From contig CM048845.1 in the NCBI GenBank assembly GCA_026545225.1, positions 91,762,533 through 91,826,532 on the forward strand: 64,000 nt of DNA, in the 5' to 3' direction. Below, in pieces: positions 21,482-33,653 of the stretch. A program made the translations under genes and the position numbers. The notes under the pieces were generated by a model. It saw only the letters and a program-made list of their open reading frames with translations, was not told the origin of the DNA and did not search any database. The DNA is from Cornus controversa (lineage: Eukaryota > Streptophyta > Magnoliopsida > Cornales > Cornaceae). Each line of letters opens with the position of its first letter. Position 1 is the first letter of the stretch.

Positions 21482-21760
21482 TGTAGGATCGAATTGCTTG
21501 GAATAAGCCCAGGTCGGCCATAGAGAGGGATGACTTGTCCCGCCCAATAAGGAATCCAAATCCTATTAGAAATCCAGTAAACTTGGAAGAAAAAAAAGCT
21601 GTAAATAAAGAAATTTGAATCCAAGAAAGATTCGAATTTCAACTTGTATAAATAAAGAGAGAAATTAATAAGGAGATTCATTATTTTTTAGTAAAAAAAG
21701 ATCGGGTGTATGTAATAGATTGTCTTGGAAAAATTGGCAGTGTAATTTTTTGTACTAACA
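21482..21760 (+). repeat. 3' LTR (about 279 bp)
   Basis: Begins TGTAGGATCGAATTGCTTGG and ends TTTTTTGTACTAACA. The 5' copy is homologous along its length. Just beyond it, 21761-21815 contains a short inverted match to the LTR end (GGGTTAGTACAAAAAACCAA, then CATACACCCAATCTTTCTT), i.e. a small inverted LTR scrap. Confidence 0.8.
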
Positions 21761-22005
21761 ATGGGTTAGTACAAAAAACCAATTCCATACACCCAATCTT
21801 TCTTATTGCAATTTTTTGTAATTTTACCAAAAGGAAACGAGGGAAGATTGGCTTAAGATTGCTCACATCCCATTCGTCTTGATATAAACTGTCGACATAT
21901 AATTGAAGGTATCCCTTCTTAATCTGAAGGATCCTATATATATATATGTATATATATATATACATATATATATATATGTATATATGTATGTATATATATA
22001 TATAT

Positions 22006-23177
22006 GGGAGCTGATATTGGCACTCTACTAATATTCTCTGGCACTCCACTTTCACCTTTTTGTAAAATATAATTACAAAGGTGTCCCTCTACTATACAAT
22101 ATTTGATTCTTATATTTTTAATACCCTAATTACCCTTATTTGATAATGTTAGAATTCTTAACTCCAAATTGCAACTTCTCTCTCACGTTCTTTTTTGGTA
22201 TGAAAATACTTCTTCGTTGATTTTAAAAATATTATTTCTTCGTGTTGAATCAATTTATCAATATTTATTTTAGAAGTAAAAAAGTTTAGGATTCAATATA
22301 ATGATTTAGAGATTATCAATCAAATGTATGTGATTCGGATAATAAAAGTTCCATGATTAGATAAGTTGGGAAGAAGTTATTAATAATAAATTACCTAGAG
22401 AAATATTAGAAATGTATTTGAGTTGGAAACAAACATTATATTAATGACTAAAACCTATTTGAAATTTTTTTAATTATATTTAAAATCAAAAGAAGGTTTA
22501 ATTTCACTTGAATAAAAATTATGATATATAGTTCTTTAAGAAAATTAAGGAAAGCTTTTTTATTTTAATAGAGAACTTTTAGAAATTAAAAGATGAAAAG
22601 AGAAAATCATGACTCTATGAAATATTTTTCCAATTGTAGTTGTCTTAATTTAACTAAGAAACCTTTGCACCAGAATTTCAAAAGATAAAAAAAAAAATTA
22701 ATATGATATTTTTCCCGTTTGCTTTTTATTTTCTCCTCCCTTTCTATTTTGTTTGTTCACAAATTGATGGTATGTTTCAAATTTTTAATTTATGTTATTT
22801 TATAAATAAGACACATGGAAAATAAATTACACATTTAGTGAGTAAAAATAGAATATTTCAAATTTTGGATTCTTTGAGTTATATAGGATAGGGACACGAA
22901 CAATAAGTTTCAATTGAAAAATGTCTAAACTATAGTATTTGGGTGGTAATAAATGGATTGTTGTATTGTAAACCTAAAGTAAAAAAGTTGAAAAACTTTT
23001 TTTTTAAGAAAAATAAAATAAAATTAAAATTGAGTCTTAAATTAGAAGGGCAATTAGGGTACTAAAAATATAAGAATCTAAAATGGTATAATATAGGACC
23101 ACTTTTGTAATTTTACTTTACAAAAATATATGAGTGGAGTGTCAGAGGATATTGGTGGAGTGCCAATATCAGCTCCC
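22006..23177. mobile_element. Non-autonomous TIR DNA transposon (1172 bp) in a (TA)n tract
   Basis: The left end GGGAGCTGATATTGGCACTC is the exact reverse complement of the right end (23158-23177). The inverted similarity continues about 100 bp inward (TGTAAAATATAATTACAAAGG opposite TTTTGTAATTTTACTTTACA). No transposase ORF is present. Both sides are (AT)n, so any target duplication is hidden (ATATATAT on both sides), and the superfamily cannot be decided between 8-9 bp duplication types and TA-targeting types. Confidence 0.75.
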
Positions 23178-24409
23178 ATATATATATATATATCCACCTT
23201 AAAATTCTTCTTAAGCTTATTCCTCTCTTAAAAATGTCAAAATTAATTTTAGCAGATTCTATATGTAATGCACGCTGTCCATACAAATACATAATTGGAC
23301 ATCTATGTTTCGGTAATGTTTATCTTATTTCGGTTTAAATTGATATTTAAGATTTTGAGACGCACAACATACATAGTTAGAATCTCAAACTGAAAATTTA
23401 ATCAGAATTTTCTTAACTATCTTTTTGCCATAACATGTAGTTAGAAGGCTTCTATGGGTTTCTGTTTTTTACTTATGACGAGTGCTTCTTTTTCTTTCTT
23501 CTTCTTCTTCAATTTTTTCTCTCCATATGTATATATATGTCCAATAGCTGTCATTTAATTTCTAGCTTGATAACTCGTAGAATTTCATTCTCAAAGAACT
23601 CGTTCCCATAGTAAAGGTTTTTGTTTTCAAGTCTCAAAAGGAAAATATAGAATCCAAAGTTTGTTTGTTTGTTTTCATTTTTCTTTTTTCCAAGACCCAT
23701 TAATCAATCAGCTACAGGGATGTTGCTTTAGAGATTCACAGAAATGCATTTTCTTGCATTAGTTTCTGCCCTGCCAAATTACACAAAAATTAGAATGAAA
23801 TTTCAACAATGTTTTTATCTCACTATTTTTTGGGTCTATAGAATAAAATAAAACAAAATTAAATTTCAGCATTTTTACCATCCCACAAGTGCAGAAACTT
23901 GTCCTGTGGTATTTATTATATGAAAACCTGCATTATTGCCCTAGATTTGATCAGCATGAAGGATAAAATGACGAATTGATCCCTTCCTTCTTTTGATAAA
24001 ACATATTCTCAACGCATAACATAAACATATCCATTTACAGATGGAATTCCCTATCTGCCAACAATATGATTTTGATATTGTTTGTCCTCATCTCATTTTA
24101 CTTTTAGAGTTTTCTCTCTATTTTCGTTTCTTTTTTCTTGATTTTAAAATATTTTATTTTGCAGACAGCCGTCACTTGATTTATCTCTATCAAATATTAA
24201 AGTGATCAATATGGGCTGCTGCTGCTACAACTTTTGTAGATTATACATCTTTATTGCAATAATGTCTATTAATGTGAAATTTGATCACATTCTTCTTCTG
24301 TGTTTTGATGATGATATTCTAAGATTGTTGATGAAGGCAAAATGATTCTCTCTGTTGTGTGCTTGATGTGATGTATACCTGAGCTTCTGTTGTGTGCTTG
24401 ATGTATTCC
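23178..24409. other. Intergenic, no gene recognised
   Basis: AT-rich with no convincing ORF, RNA gene or transposon end. A tandem pair TTCTGTTGTGTGCTTGATGT occurs near 24350 and 24387, just before the invertase fragment. Confidence 0.5.
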
Positions 24410-24640
24410 TCCATTTCACGCTCTTTCCACCATTTTAATTAAACTTCGTGTGTACTAAAACATTTGAGATCCATCTCTTTCTGCAGATAGATCACTCTAC
24501 AGTGGAGTGGGGATGGAATGGTCTGCATCACTTCTAGGGTTTATCCCATCCCACGTTGGCTATTGAAGATGGGCCCCACTTCACTTGTATGTATGCCTTC
24601 TGTAACAATCTCAAAGTTGAGTGCTTGGGGAATGGGTAAC
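24410..24640 (+). pseudogene. Invertase last-exon fragment
   Basis: Collinear with 16848-17084 of the intact gene. It contains the end of intron 6 (CCATTTCACxCTCTTTCCACC, CATTTGAGATCCATCTCTTT, CTGCAG) and part of exon 7 (ATAGATCACTCTA, CTAGGGTTTATCCCA, CTGTAACAATCTCAAAGTTG). It has deletions of GAGAGCTTTGG-type and AATAATGGAACT sequence and a small internal duplication (ATCCCATCCCAC). No upstream exons accompany it. Together with the pseudogene at 11403-12466 it shows repeated local copying of this locus. Confidence 0.85.
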
Positions 24641-24988
24641 CAAAAATAAAAAAATACGGGGATTTTTATTTAGGCACTAAATTATTTCATAGTACAAGTA
24701 CACTTGCACACACAGATAATTCTAGTTTTAAATTGCATAATCTCTTCAGTTGCTTTCTCTTCGCAAGTTCAGTTGAGGCATACACCTTTGATCTTGTACA
24801 TATTTTTTGCTCAATTGAATCTTACTTGCAAAAAGAAAAAGAAAAATAAATAAACCTCCTCCATAAGGAAATCAAAGGACTCGAACAAAGCCAGAGTGTT
24901 TATGATATAAAGAGTTGTTAATAAGACTTGAAGACTACAAAAAATTGTAAAACTTAAGCTACATAATCAACAATATAACTCGCATTAA

Positions 24989-25489
24989 GGGCTTGTTTGG
25001 ATAACCAGGAGAGAAAAGAAAAGAAAGGATAACTTAAGTTATGAGAAAAAAGAAAAGAAAAGAAAGGAGATGATAACATATATTTGTGTTTGGATAAATT
25101 ATGAAAGAAAAGAAAAGAAATGATAACATTGTTGTTTGGATAAGCAAAAGAAGAGAAAAGAAAAGAAACTATTCTAACCAATTTATTGATATGCCCAAAT
25201 ATCTTAAGTTAGGATTCAGATGTCATAAAAAAGTTTTATTCTAAAATGTTGGGGACAATTTCGGTATTATGAAAGTATCACTTACCAGCTATCATTTCTC
25301 TCCAAATCTTCTCATTTTGGAGGAATAAGAAATGAGAGATTTGGAAGGATTTGGAGGGATAAGCTATCCCCCCAAATCTCTCCCAATCCTTTCTTTTCTC
25401 TCCACATTAGTTATCCAAACATAAAAATCATTATCCTTTCTCTTCTTTTCTCTCCTAATCCTTTCAAATCCATCAATCCAAACGAAGCC
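24989..25489. mobile_element. Tourist-like MITE candidate (501 bp)
   Basis: Left end GGGCTTGTTTGGATAACC and right end CCATCAATCCAAACGAAGCC are imperfect inverted repeats with a shared TAA trinucleotide on each side (24986-24988 and 25490-25492). A TWA duplication with such ends fits PIF/Harbinger-type MITEs. The interior is full of AGAAAAGAAAAG and its complement. It lies downstream of the NAP1 3' end. Confidence 0.55.
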
Positions 25490-25845
25490 TAAGGGTGCAT
25501 AAATATTAAGAACTATTTACTCAGAATTCATGCAAATATGCTGCACAGAGAATAAAAAACTCAATATACTTCAGGAAAGAAAATACACTGAAAAAAAAAT
25601 TACTAAAAACAAAAGCATTGATATAAAAATTAAATAGTTTCTTTGAACATTCACAACATGGGCAACCTAGAAAAGCTGAGACCAGAACTGTAAAACTCCT
25701 CTCTGCAGAAGAGAGAACAAAATAGAAGGCAAGACAATTTCAATAGACAAGCAGAGAGAAGCAGACTCAAAACTCTCGAAACCCAGAACACCAACACTGC
25801 AGTGACCACAACCAGGTACCATATGCTGTTGTCTGCAACCTAACA

Positions 25846-28800
25846 CTATTGTTGCTTGCACTCTGGAGGACGCTCACCTTGCGGACCTTCCCCAGCAGCT
25901 TGTGTTTTTACACTCTTCTGCAGTTCACAAAACCAACTCAGATGTCACCTAAAGCACAAGACCCGCTGAAAGGCTTATTCACATTTTCCAGAGGGAATAA
26001 AACACAACACAGATTATCTTACCTTCCGCCCAGATGACTGCTATAGGATATTTAGATCAAATTACCCAGAAAAACAAAGTATTAGTTAGTATCTTCAAAA
26101 ATTAAAAAACTAGTTTTCAAATTCAAGATAGAGCAGAGGGAGTGGTGTGATTTGTTTGTTTTAAATTTTCATCTTTACCTTCTTCTTACTCTTGCTCTCC
26201 TCTTCTTCTTCATCTTCCTCCTCGTCATCATCCTCATATTCTTCCTCTTCATCTTCGTCTTCATCACCATCGTCGTCGTCATCATCGTCTTCTATATCTT
26301 CAAACTCGTCTCCCTGAACAGCCTCCCCCGTAAACCACGAAACAGCATGAGGAATAATTTTGTCCCGAATGGTTGAACTGCATAAAGCAAAACATCAACA
26401 CAGTGTTTAGCAGCATTTAGCAAGTGGGGGTCTCCCTCCCGTGTTATATATATGACCAACTTTTAGGATTAGGAAACAGGGGAAATAATTTTATTTCCAA
26501 GTATCCAAACTCTCAAACAACTAAAAACAAATAAGAGTAAATTCACAACAAACACCACAATCTTACATAATCATCTTGTATACTAATCTCTACCTTCTTA
26601 GTAAAGTTATCATCAAATCTTACACATAAATTATGTATATGTATGTATATTTAAAGGGAAACCAAAACCATCATCATCTAAAGCTCCTACATGTGACTCC
26701 CTTTGAAAAGTTCTTTTTGCCTATATGGCACTCTATATATATGACATATAATGCTAAAAGAATAGAAACTAAAATCAAAATGAAACCTATCTATAACTAT
26801 CTATAAATGATAAGATAAAATAGTCTATATAACAAAATATAGCAAAATCAAAAATATTATTCAAATATAATATACATATACACCTACACGTATGTAAGAT
26901 ATAAGATAATACATATATAACACAAACCCTTCGAAACAAAATTACATGTGCCAACCACAGATTGCGACCACCACTGAATGGAAAAAAGGTTCCTCTTTTT
27001 CCACATAGATTGTGATGAAGCAGAGAGACTCTCACTTTAGGCTATGCTATTTTGAATGCAGGTACGGTCTTCAATTGCATAGCACAAAGAAAGAGAAAAA
27101 AAAAGGTATGGATGTCAATTGGGTTACAATCGGTATTAATTATGTCATAGATACAATAGATGATATCTAGATTGTTGTTTTGCTTCAACAAGAAAATTTA
27201 TCGACAAGTACTTGAGTTCAAATACTTAATGTTATTCCTGTTATCTCACAGAGGAATTCACAATCCATACAACTAAAGCCAAGGAAAAGAAAAAGTTATG
27301 ATGACAGCCACAATCTGTACTTTGTTTCTCCTCTGGAGTTAACTTAACATTTGCAATTGTTTTTTGAGTATTTCAAGAGGTTTGCAAGTACGAGTTCATT
27401 TATGAAACTCTTACTTATTTATGGGTTACGGGGGAGTAAATAATAACAATATAATTAAACTTTCCAATTCCATGAAGATTAAGGTTGTTCTGTTCTTACA
27501 ATGAATTCTTTTTATTTCCTTTTCCAAGCATCACACAATCACTAATAGCTTAATAATTACGAAAAAATATCCATAAATAAAAAGAGATCTGACTCACCCA
27601 ATGTCATAGTCTTGTTCCATTTGATTTTGAAGTTCTTCAGCCTGTTAGTGTATAGATAGTAGAAATTTGTGTGAAAAATAAATTAGCTTAAAAATTAATT
27701 CAATGTCCTCGGTCTCTATTTTAACATAAGAAGAGTTGCTGAACTCACAGTATCCTCATCAATATCATCCTCATCCTCAGGAACCTGTGGAGGGTTAAAG
27801 AAATTGAAGAAACTTTCACAATTTTCAGTTTTAGTGATAGGTTTTGCATTCTTTGACCCTTTTTTCGGCTTCTTCTTTAAAATCTTCTGTGTTAAGCATT
27901 TACCTGGATACCATTCAATCTCTGTCCTGAAATGTGATCAACACAATCTTAGATATGGTCAAAGAGGACAAGAAAATTTAGCCATAAGACCCAAGGAAAA
28001 TCAAGTTACCCAATTGCTTTCTCCAAAATAGGTTCATCGTCATCAATCATGTGATATGTTTTTGTCAGAACAGAGTTCTTAAAGAAAGGATTAGGATCAA
28101 AGAAAAACTCGAGCTTAAAACCCTTGGGATTATCAATCCTACACCATTCGATGTCTTTGATATGCTTGAGAGCCTCTTCATCGCGCTCCGAGATCTAAAC
28201 AAGTAGCAACAAACAATTATTAGTTCACTAGAACCAAATAGCTAGTAAAAAATTATTACAGTTGTCCTAGATCTTACCTCCTCGGCCAATACTTCATTAG
28301 TCTTCATTGCAGTAAGCCAGAAGTTAGGCACACCTTTCTCTGCGGTATACATGTTAGTTAATATCAACCTCACGCTAATATTAACAATATTTTTACATCA
28401 GAGAGCAGGGGTGAGAGAGAGAAAATCTGCTTGCTAATAAGTAGGTCACCTTCTGTGGCTTTATCCTCTTCTTGGCCCATGACAACTTCACTAGTTACTC
28501 CCTCAACTTCCACAACACCATTCACAATGTCAAATCTCTGTAGGATGTCCAACAAAAATGTTTGAGTTAAACAAAAGGGATAATTTCTTTGCAAATTAAC
28601 ATCATCAATTTGCTTCTAAAATATTTCAGAAAAATAGATATTTCACTCATTAGAAATCTGTACTGAATATAAATAGAAAATCAAAACAAAAGCAATCCCA
28701 TGATTCTATACGCAAGTTGCAAGACTTGATGCCTGCCAACATACACCATACCTTTGTATAAAGTGGTTCATAAAGTTTCTGGTATTTAGCTTCAAGTGCT

Positions 28801-30907
28801 GCTCTCTCCTCAAAAAATTTTGCCTCTAGCTCATCGTGTTGGCTCTGCAAATTGACAACATATCATACTACAGCACAGCACTACAATTCAAAATTCAACA
28901 CACACCCAAAGAAACCACTTGCTTTATAGAACACTTCGATAGCTGATGTGCAGCACCATGTTCATACCTGACGCCCATGTGGAGCTCAGCTCCACCTTGA
29001 CACCCAAATTATCATTACAAATGGATATTTATGAATATGAACTGAAATATCCATGAAGACGGCAATATATAATATGATGCTTACATGATTACACCACGAT
29101 GCATAATTGGGGCAACGATGCTTGAGAAAAGCAGCCTGACGCAATGTATTTTAAGAGAACAAAATGATGTTCATAGTTTATATTTTAAAAACAAGTCCCA
29201 ATTCCATGAATGATGGAAAATAGAGATGACAACAAAGTTCTTGTCAGAATTATTGCCAACACTTCATCAAGAATGCTTCCTTTAGGGAAGCTCTCAACAA
29301 ATCCCTTAGCAAGTAGGCGAATACTTTCTCAGCACCTCAAGAATGTGTTTTCCCCATGTATTAACTGAAAATTGGATTGTTCTTGGTGAAATGGAAAATG
29401 TGGGCCGCGTAAATAAAGCATGGTACCATGGTACACCAAAAGTATGTTTATTTAGTCCACAAAAGTAAAATGCATTAAAGAATTAAAATGCAAGAGTGGT
29501 TTCTTGTAGAAGGTAGAGTGTTAATACAAATTCTATTTTTCAAGTTCTCAAATTTTGTTGCAATGGAAAACACATGTACTAAGTGCATTGTACAAATAAT
29601 GCTATCAATTACATGATCTTTTCATTAATCCACACCTGGAAAGCTCAATCTTATTAGATTCAAATTCATTACTTTTATGTTACTTACTGAAAATTCTCCA
29701 CAAATGAGGCCTATGGATTTTAAAGATTTAAGCGGCTATCCCATGTTCCAATTTGAGTTGTGCCAGTACACAACTTTACTCTCTGGTGATTTCCTTGCAA
29801 TGTTTTATCTAGAGTTTATTTGTGCAAATGAACTCGAGCTTGGTTGCACAATGCCAAGCCAAGTTGAGCTTGACCTGGCCAAGCTCAGCCATGTTGTGCT
29901 TGACCTGGCCAAGCTCACCCAAACATGAGCCATATTTGAATACTTACACGACTTCAACAGGTCAAAGGGATTACCATATAAACAAACAAATCATATTACC
30001 CCAATATCTTCAAAGCAGTATATCAATATAAATCTTCAATGCTGTGAACATCCCAAACTAGCAACCAACACAAATGTAAAACTAATGAAATAAGACGAAT
30101 GCATGCATGTTTATTTGCACATAGACTGAACTATAAACCAGTACCACTATGTATCACATTCCTTAAGAAGTAAATTTCAATTGAAGCACCATATGGGAAG
30201 CCCATATATCATATTATTTAGCATTCAACTGCAACATCTTGTACTTATCAAGGCGATTATAAATGCTTTATGATATATATTCCAAAAACAAACAGGAGGA
30301 AAGTACATGAGTATGCAAAGAATTATATAAAATGGGTGGAATCAGAGGGAGGGGCTTTACTCATAAAACTAATCGAACTTAACCAATGCTGAGCAACTTC
30401 TTATGCCAATTCCCAGTTACGCACATCGTATTGCAACTGAGAAGAAAATGCATGCTTTATGCATAAACAGCACCACATAATTAACAAATACATAATTGAA
30501 ACAGAAAGATCAGTTTTTCAAGTAACATTAAAATTTGATATGAAAGCAAACCTGAAGCTCTCTCAGAACCTCCACACGCTTCCGGACTTTCGGTGTCAAA
30601 GTCTCGAGAACATCTGAATGCTGTCCTGCCAAATTCTGAAGTTTATTCTGCAAAAAAAAAAACCAAATCAAAATAATAAACAAAACAAGCAATACAAAAC
30701 AAAACAAAAAAGGACCCTAAAATCTACAATATTGATCATATAACTAGACAAACACACAATGATTAATATACCTGCGAAAAAAAACTAACCTTTAGTGCAT
30801 TAACAAGATCAGCACGATCCTCTGCACTAAGAGCTACATACAATAATAAACAGAAAAAAGTTAAAAAGAACTCAAATACACAAATCATAGAGATACACAC
30901 AGTATAT

Positions 30908-30964
<57 letters not shown>

Positions 30965-31066
30965 AGGAGAGATTAGGGTTTAGGTTTTGGTATTACCGGC
31001 GGCGGCGGCGGGTAGGGAGGAACCAAGATCGGACATGTCGAACTGATCTTTGTTGCTGTTACTCAT
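25846..31066 (-). CDS. NAP1: NAP1-type histone chaperone, 12 exons
   Basis: Nucleosome assembly protein 1: binds H2A-H2B and shuttles between cytosol and nucleus. Exons on the minus strand: 31066-30997, 30833-30790, 30647-30552, 28844-28752, 28537-28450, 28339-28278, 28194-28010, 27926-27749, 27641-27598, 26377-26179, 26037-26023, 25917-25846. Joined frame is open for 1146 nt (381 aa), typical for plant NAP1. The start [14 protein letters not shown] is followed by [15 protein letters not shown], the dimerisation helix ([20 protein letters not shown] and [18 protein letters not shown]) and the earmuff domain ([33 protein letters not shown] with a basic NLS-like cluster at 230-236, [33 protein letters not shown]). 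A long acidic tail precedes the C-terminal CKQQ, a CaaX farnesylation box as in Arabidopsis NAP1;1. Exon 11 is only 15 nt (SSGRK). Confidence 0.95.
30912..30966. repeat. (TA)n(GA)n microsatellite in NAP1 intron 1
   Basis: TA dinucleotides followed by GA dinucleotides, within the first intron. On the gene strand it reads as a CT tract followed by AT. Next to it (about 30970-30985) the gene strand has AAACCCTAA, a telo-box-like motif often found near the starts of plant growth-related genes. Confidence 0.8.
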
Positions 31067-31300
31067 TTTTTTCGGCGATTGTATGAAACCCTAGAAAATG
31101 AAATGGGATGGGAAGGGAAAAAGCAATATGATTGGAGGGGAAATTGAAGATAAAGGGAGGGAAAGTAGAGAGAGAAAGAGGAGGGTTTTTTGGAGAAGGG
31201 AATGGATTGGGGAGGCGAGAAAAAGGGGGGAAGTAGGCGGTTCTTTCTCTCTCTCTCTCTGTGTGCCTCCCTCGCGTCATGACCTAAGTAACTTGTAGGA

Positions 31301-31307
31301 TTATATA
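31301..31307 (-). promoter_or_regulatory. TATA-like box upstream of NAP1
   Basis: TATATAA on the gene strand, 235 bp upstream of the ATG. The interval to the ATG has a GA-rich stretch on the gene strand (31244-31260) and AAACCCTAG near 31085. It would give a long 5' UTR of about 200 nt. A candidate only. Confidence 0.4.
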
Positions 31308-31329
31308 CTGCCATCTGCTACTGGGGAAA

Positions 31330-32234
31330 TTATTGAGTGCTGGAGACACATAATCCAACCTGGTACATCAAACCAATAATATTATGCCAAATCAGCAAAG
31401 CATACCAACCTCATCTGTCCATGACTTGTCAAAATTCAAACCATCCCAAAAGAAATCATTAAATGAATAATGTTACTCAGGTATAAACATTAGACGCAGA
31501 AACATTAGATAGAATTGATAGACAGAAACTTTTAGAATCATTGGATGCATGTGGTGGAGCCTACTACATATATCCAATGGTTCTAAAAATTTATGCTTAT
31601 AAATTCTGTCTAAGAATTCTGCCTGAGTAGCATTATCCTTAAAAATTTATGATAAAAATCAAGAATTTTTAAATACTAGACAAATAAGAAAAACCTATAT
31701 AATTATAAATTAATAAATCTATTACGTTTTAGATTACTAAAATTATTGAGGCCTTATTCAGTCCTAAATTTTATCGCTGCCTGAAAATCAAATTTTTATG
31801 CTGAGAAAACCCCACCCCCAAAAAGTTTTTCAAAATTCCGAATAAAGTATTAACTTCTAAAGTTGTGGTCCCTGTCAAAATATTAACTAGATATATTTTT
31901 GCATTCATGGCTTAATGCAAGAGTAATCGCAGTTGGACGGTTTACATAATGATAAAAATAAAAATCAATTGGTAAGATTATATATTTTTTATTATAGATT
32001 ATATATATTTTCACAATATTAATTCAATAAAATATAATTATTTTTTTATTTTTAATATGGTATAGAGCTTATCAATTCCTAGTAGTCTTTATTATCGATC
32101 GCCTTCATTATCGAGGATGACACCATTTGCTTCATCCCCGACAGTCAATCAAAGAAAATAGTTTGTCTTATATATATATATATAATAAAAGAAGAAAAAT
32201 TAGTTCAATTTCAATTCATCAACTCCCACTAGCA
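31330..32234. other. Intergenic, no gene recognised
   Basis: AT-rich DNA upstream of NAP1. A small imperfect inverted repeat around AGACAGAAxxTTTAGAATCATTGGA (near 31520-31620) is visible. No ORF or transposon with defined ends was found. Confidence 0.45.
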
Positions 32235-32600
32235 TATGTGTGTCAAAGTTGCTGATTTCAATGAACCCCTCTTTTTATTTTCAAATCAGTTTTCACTCCA
32301 ATGAGCAATTTTCGGTATTATCGTCACGCCAATGAGTTCGCTCTTTTGTAGCGTCTTTGTATGTGTTTTGCAACCACTGTCAGTAACATCACCAGAGTAC
32401 TTTCACGAGCCATAACATCTATGTGTCAAAGTTGCTGATTTCAACGAGTTCCAGCATTTTCTGATTTTCAAATCAGTTTTCGCTTCAACGAACCACTTTC
32501 GATCTTTCCGGCTCTTTTGTAATTTTTTTATATGTGTTCGTAGCCACAGTTGGTTACATCACTAGATTGCTTTCGCAAGCCACATTCAAGATTTTGTCTC
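32235..32600. repeat. Diverged ~185-bp direct repeat
   Basis: Two tandem diverged copies start at TGTGTCAAAGTTGCTGATTT (near 32238 and 32421). They share TTTTCAAATCAGTTTTC, CTCTTTTGTA and ACATCACxAGA blocks. They lie directly left of an LTR-like stretch (32648-32860) and may be internal sequence of a degenerate retroelement. Confidence 0.6.
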
Positions 32601-32647
32601 CAAACTTAAGTTGGCTTCATATGACTCACCTTGAATTTGCGAGAGGC

Positions 32648-32860
32648 TGTTAGATTATATATTTCCTATTATAGATTATATATTTTTTCCTAATTGGTTT
32701 CTTACATCTTCTCTTAACCCATCTAGGATTATGATTTCTTGTCTCCTAAGTTTACTTAATCTCCAAAATTATGTGCCTATAAATAGGCTTTTATGTATTC
32801 TTCATAATATATAAAGTCAATCAATTAAATCTATACAATTCTCTTTCTTTATTTATAACA
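32648..32860 (+). repeat. Candidate solo or terminal LTR (about 213 bp)
   Basis: Begins TGTTAGATTATATATTTCC and ends CTTTATTTATAACA, i.e. TGTTA...TAACA ends. CTATAAATAGGC near 32777 would be its promoter, and a purine-rich GCGAGAGGC lies directly before it, like a polypurine tract. The flanking 5-mers GAGGC and CAATC do not match and no partner LTR was seen, so this is a tentative 3' LTR of a lost element. Confidence 0.4.
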
Positions 32861-33653
32861 CAATCCAAATTGTGTGAGAGAGTTTAATTCAAACCGAACC
32901 AATGAAACAACAGACTGAATCAATTCGATTCCATGGATTGGTCTTGTTCTAAATAGCCTAATATTATTATTTTTAACCATGACTTAATATCAACTTAGTA
33001 AAGTATTAAAGTGGGTAGGTTTATATTTTATAATGCTTATTGGTTTAGGCTTTATGGTTAATATATATATATATATAATATGACAAATTGCACAGTTTGG
33101 TTTGATGGTTCAGTTCAAATTTTTGAGGCCTAATCCGTTAACCGAACCATGGTTTACAAATTTATAATTTTAAAATCCATAGCCAAACCGTGAAAAAAAA
33201 TCAAACCAATTCGTACAGATAAAATTGACGGATAAAATGAACACCCCTAGCTTAATAAGTATTATAAAATGCTTTTGTTTTATAAGTGATTTCATTTAAT
33301 GGGTAAAGTGCAAAAAATAACCTCTAAACTATATCCAAATCTGCAAATAACACCCATGAACTTTATTTTGTACACAATTCCTTCTGAACTGTCATATCTT
33401 GTTACAAAATACCCCCATGCATGTCATGTGATGGACTATTTTTTATTAAATAATTATAATGTCATTTCTTATTGAATTTCACTTAACCCATTTTTTTATT
33501 AGAATAAATTATTAAATAAATCATACTACTTTTATAAAAATTCTCTATCAAATTTGCATAAATTTACCTTTCATTCTTGAAATTAATTATTTAAAAAAAA
33601 ATTAAGTAAAATTTTAAAACAATTTAAGTAATTTCTTAATTTTTCATCAATAT

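Larger units (their letters stand above)
18307..21760 (+). mobile_element. Decayed Ty3/gypsy element with both LTRs, integrase deleted
   Basis: 5' LTR 18307-18586, primer-binding site 18590-18604, gag, protease remnant, partial RT/RNase H, then directly the 3' LTR (21482-21760). The plus-strand coding parts contain several stops and frameshifts. Coding sequence stops within the RNase H linker (KPFFD, then KQYLVHLPTLLAP) immediately before the 3' LTR, so integrase and polypurine tract are gone. The LTRs differ at many positions and the first two bases of the 5' LTR are mutated (GA for TG). The flanks ATAAG and ATGGG match at 3 of 5 positions, so the target duplication is eroded or absent. This is an old insertion. 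Confidence 0.85.

Noticed and set aside
25667..25861. Minus-strand open frame starting MQATIVLGC
   Set aside because: Out of frame with the NAP1 last exon (stop at 25846-25848) and covers its 3' UTR.
33050..33250. hAT MITE ending GAACACCCCTAG
   Set aside because: The right end looks hAT-like, but no matching left end or 8-bp duplication was found.
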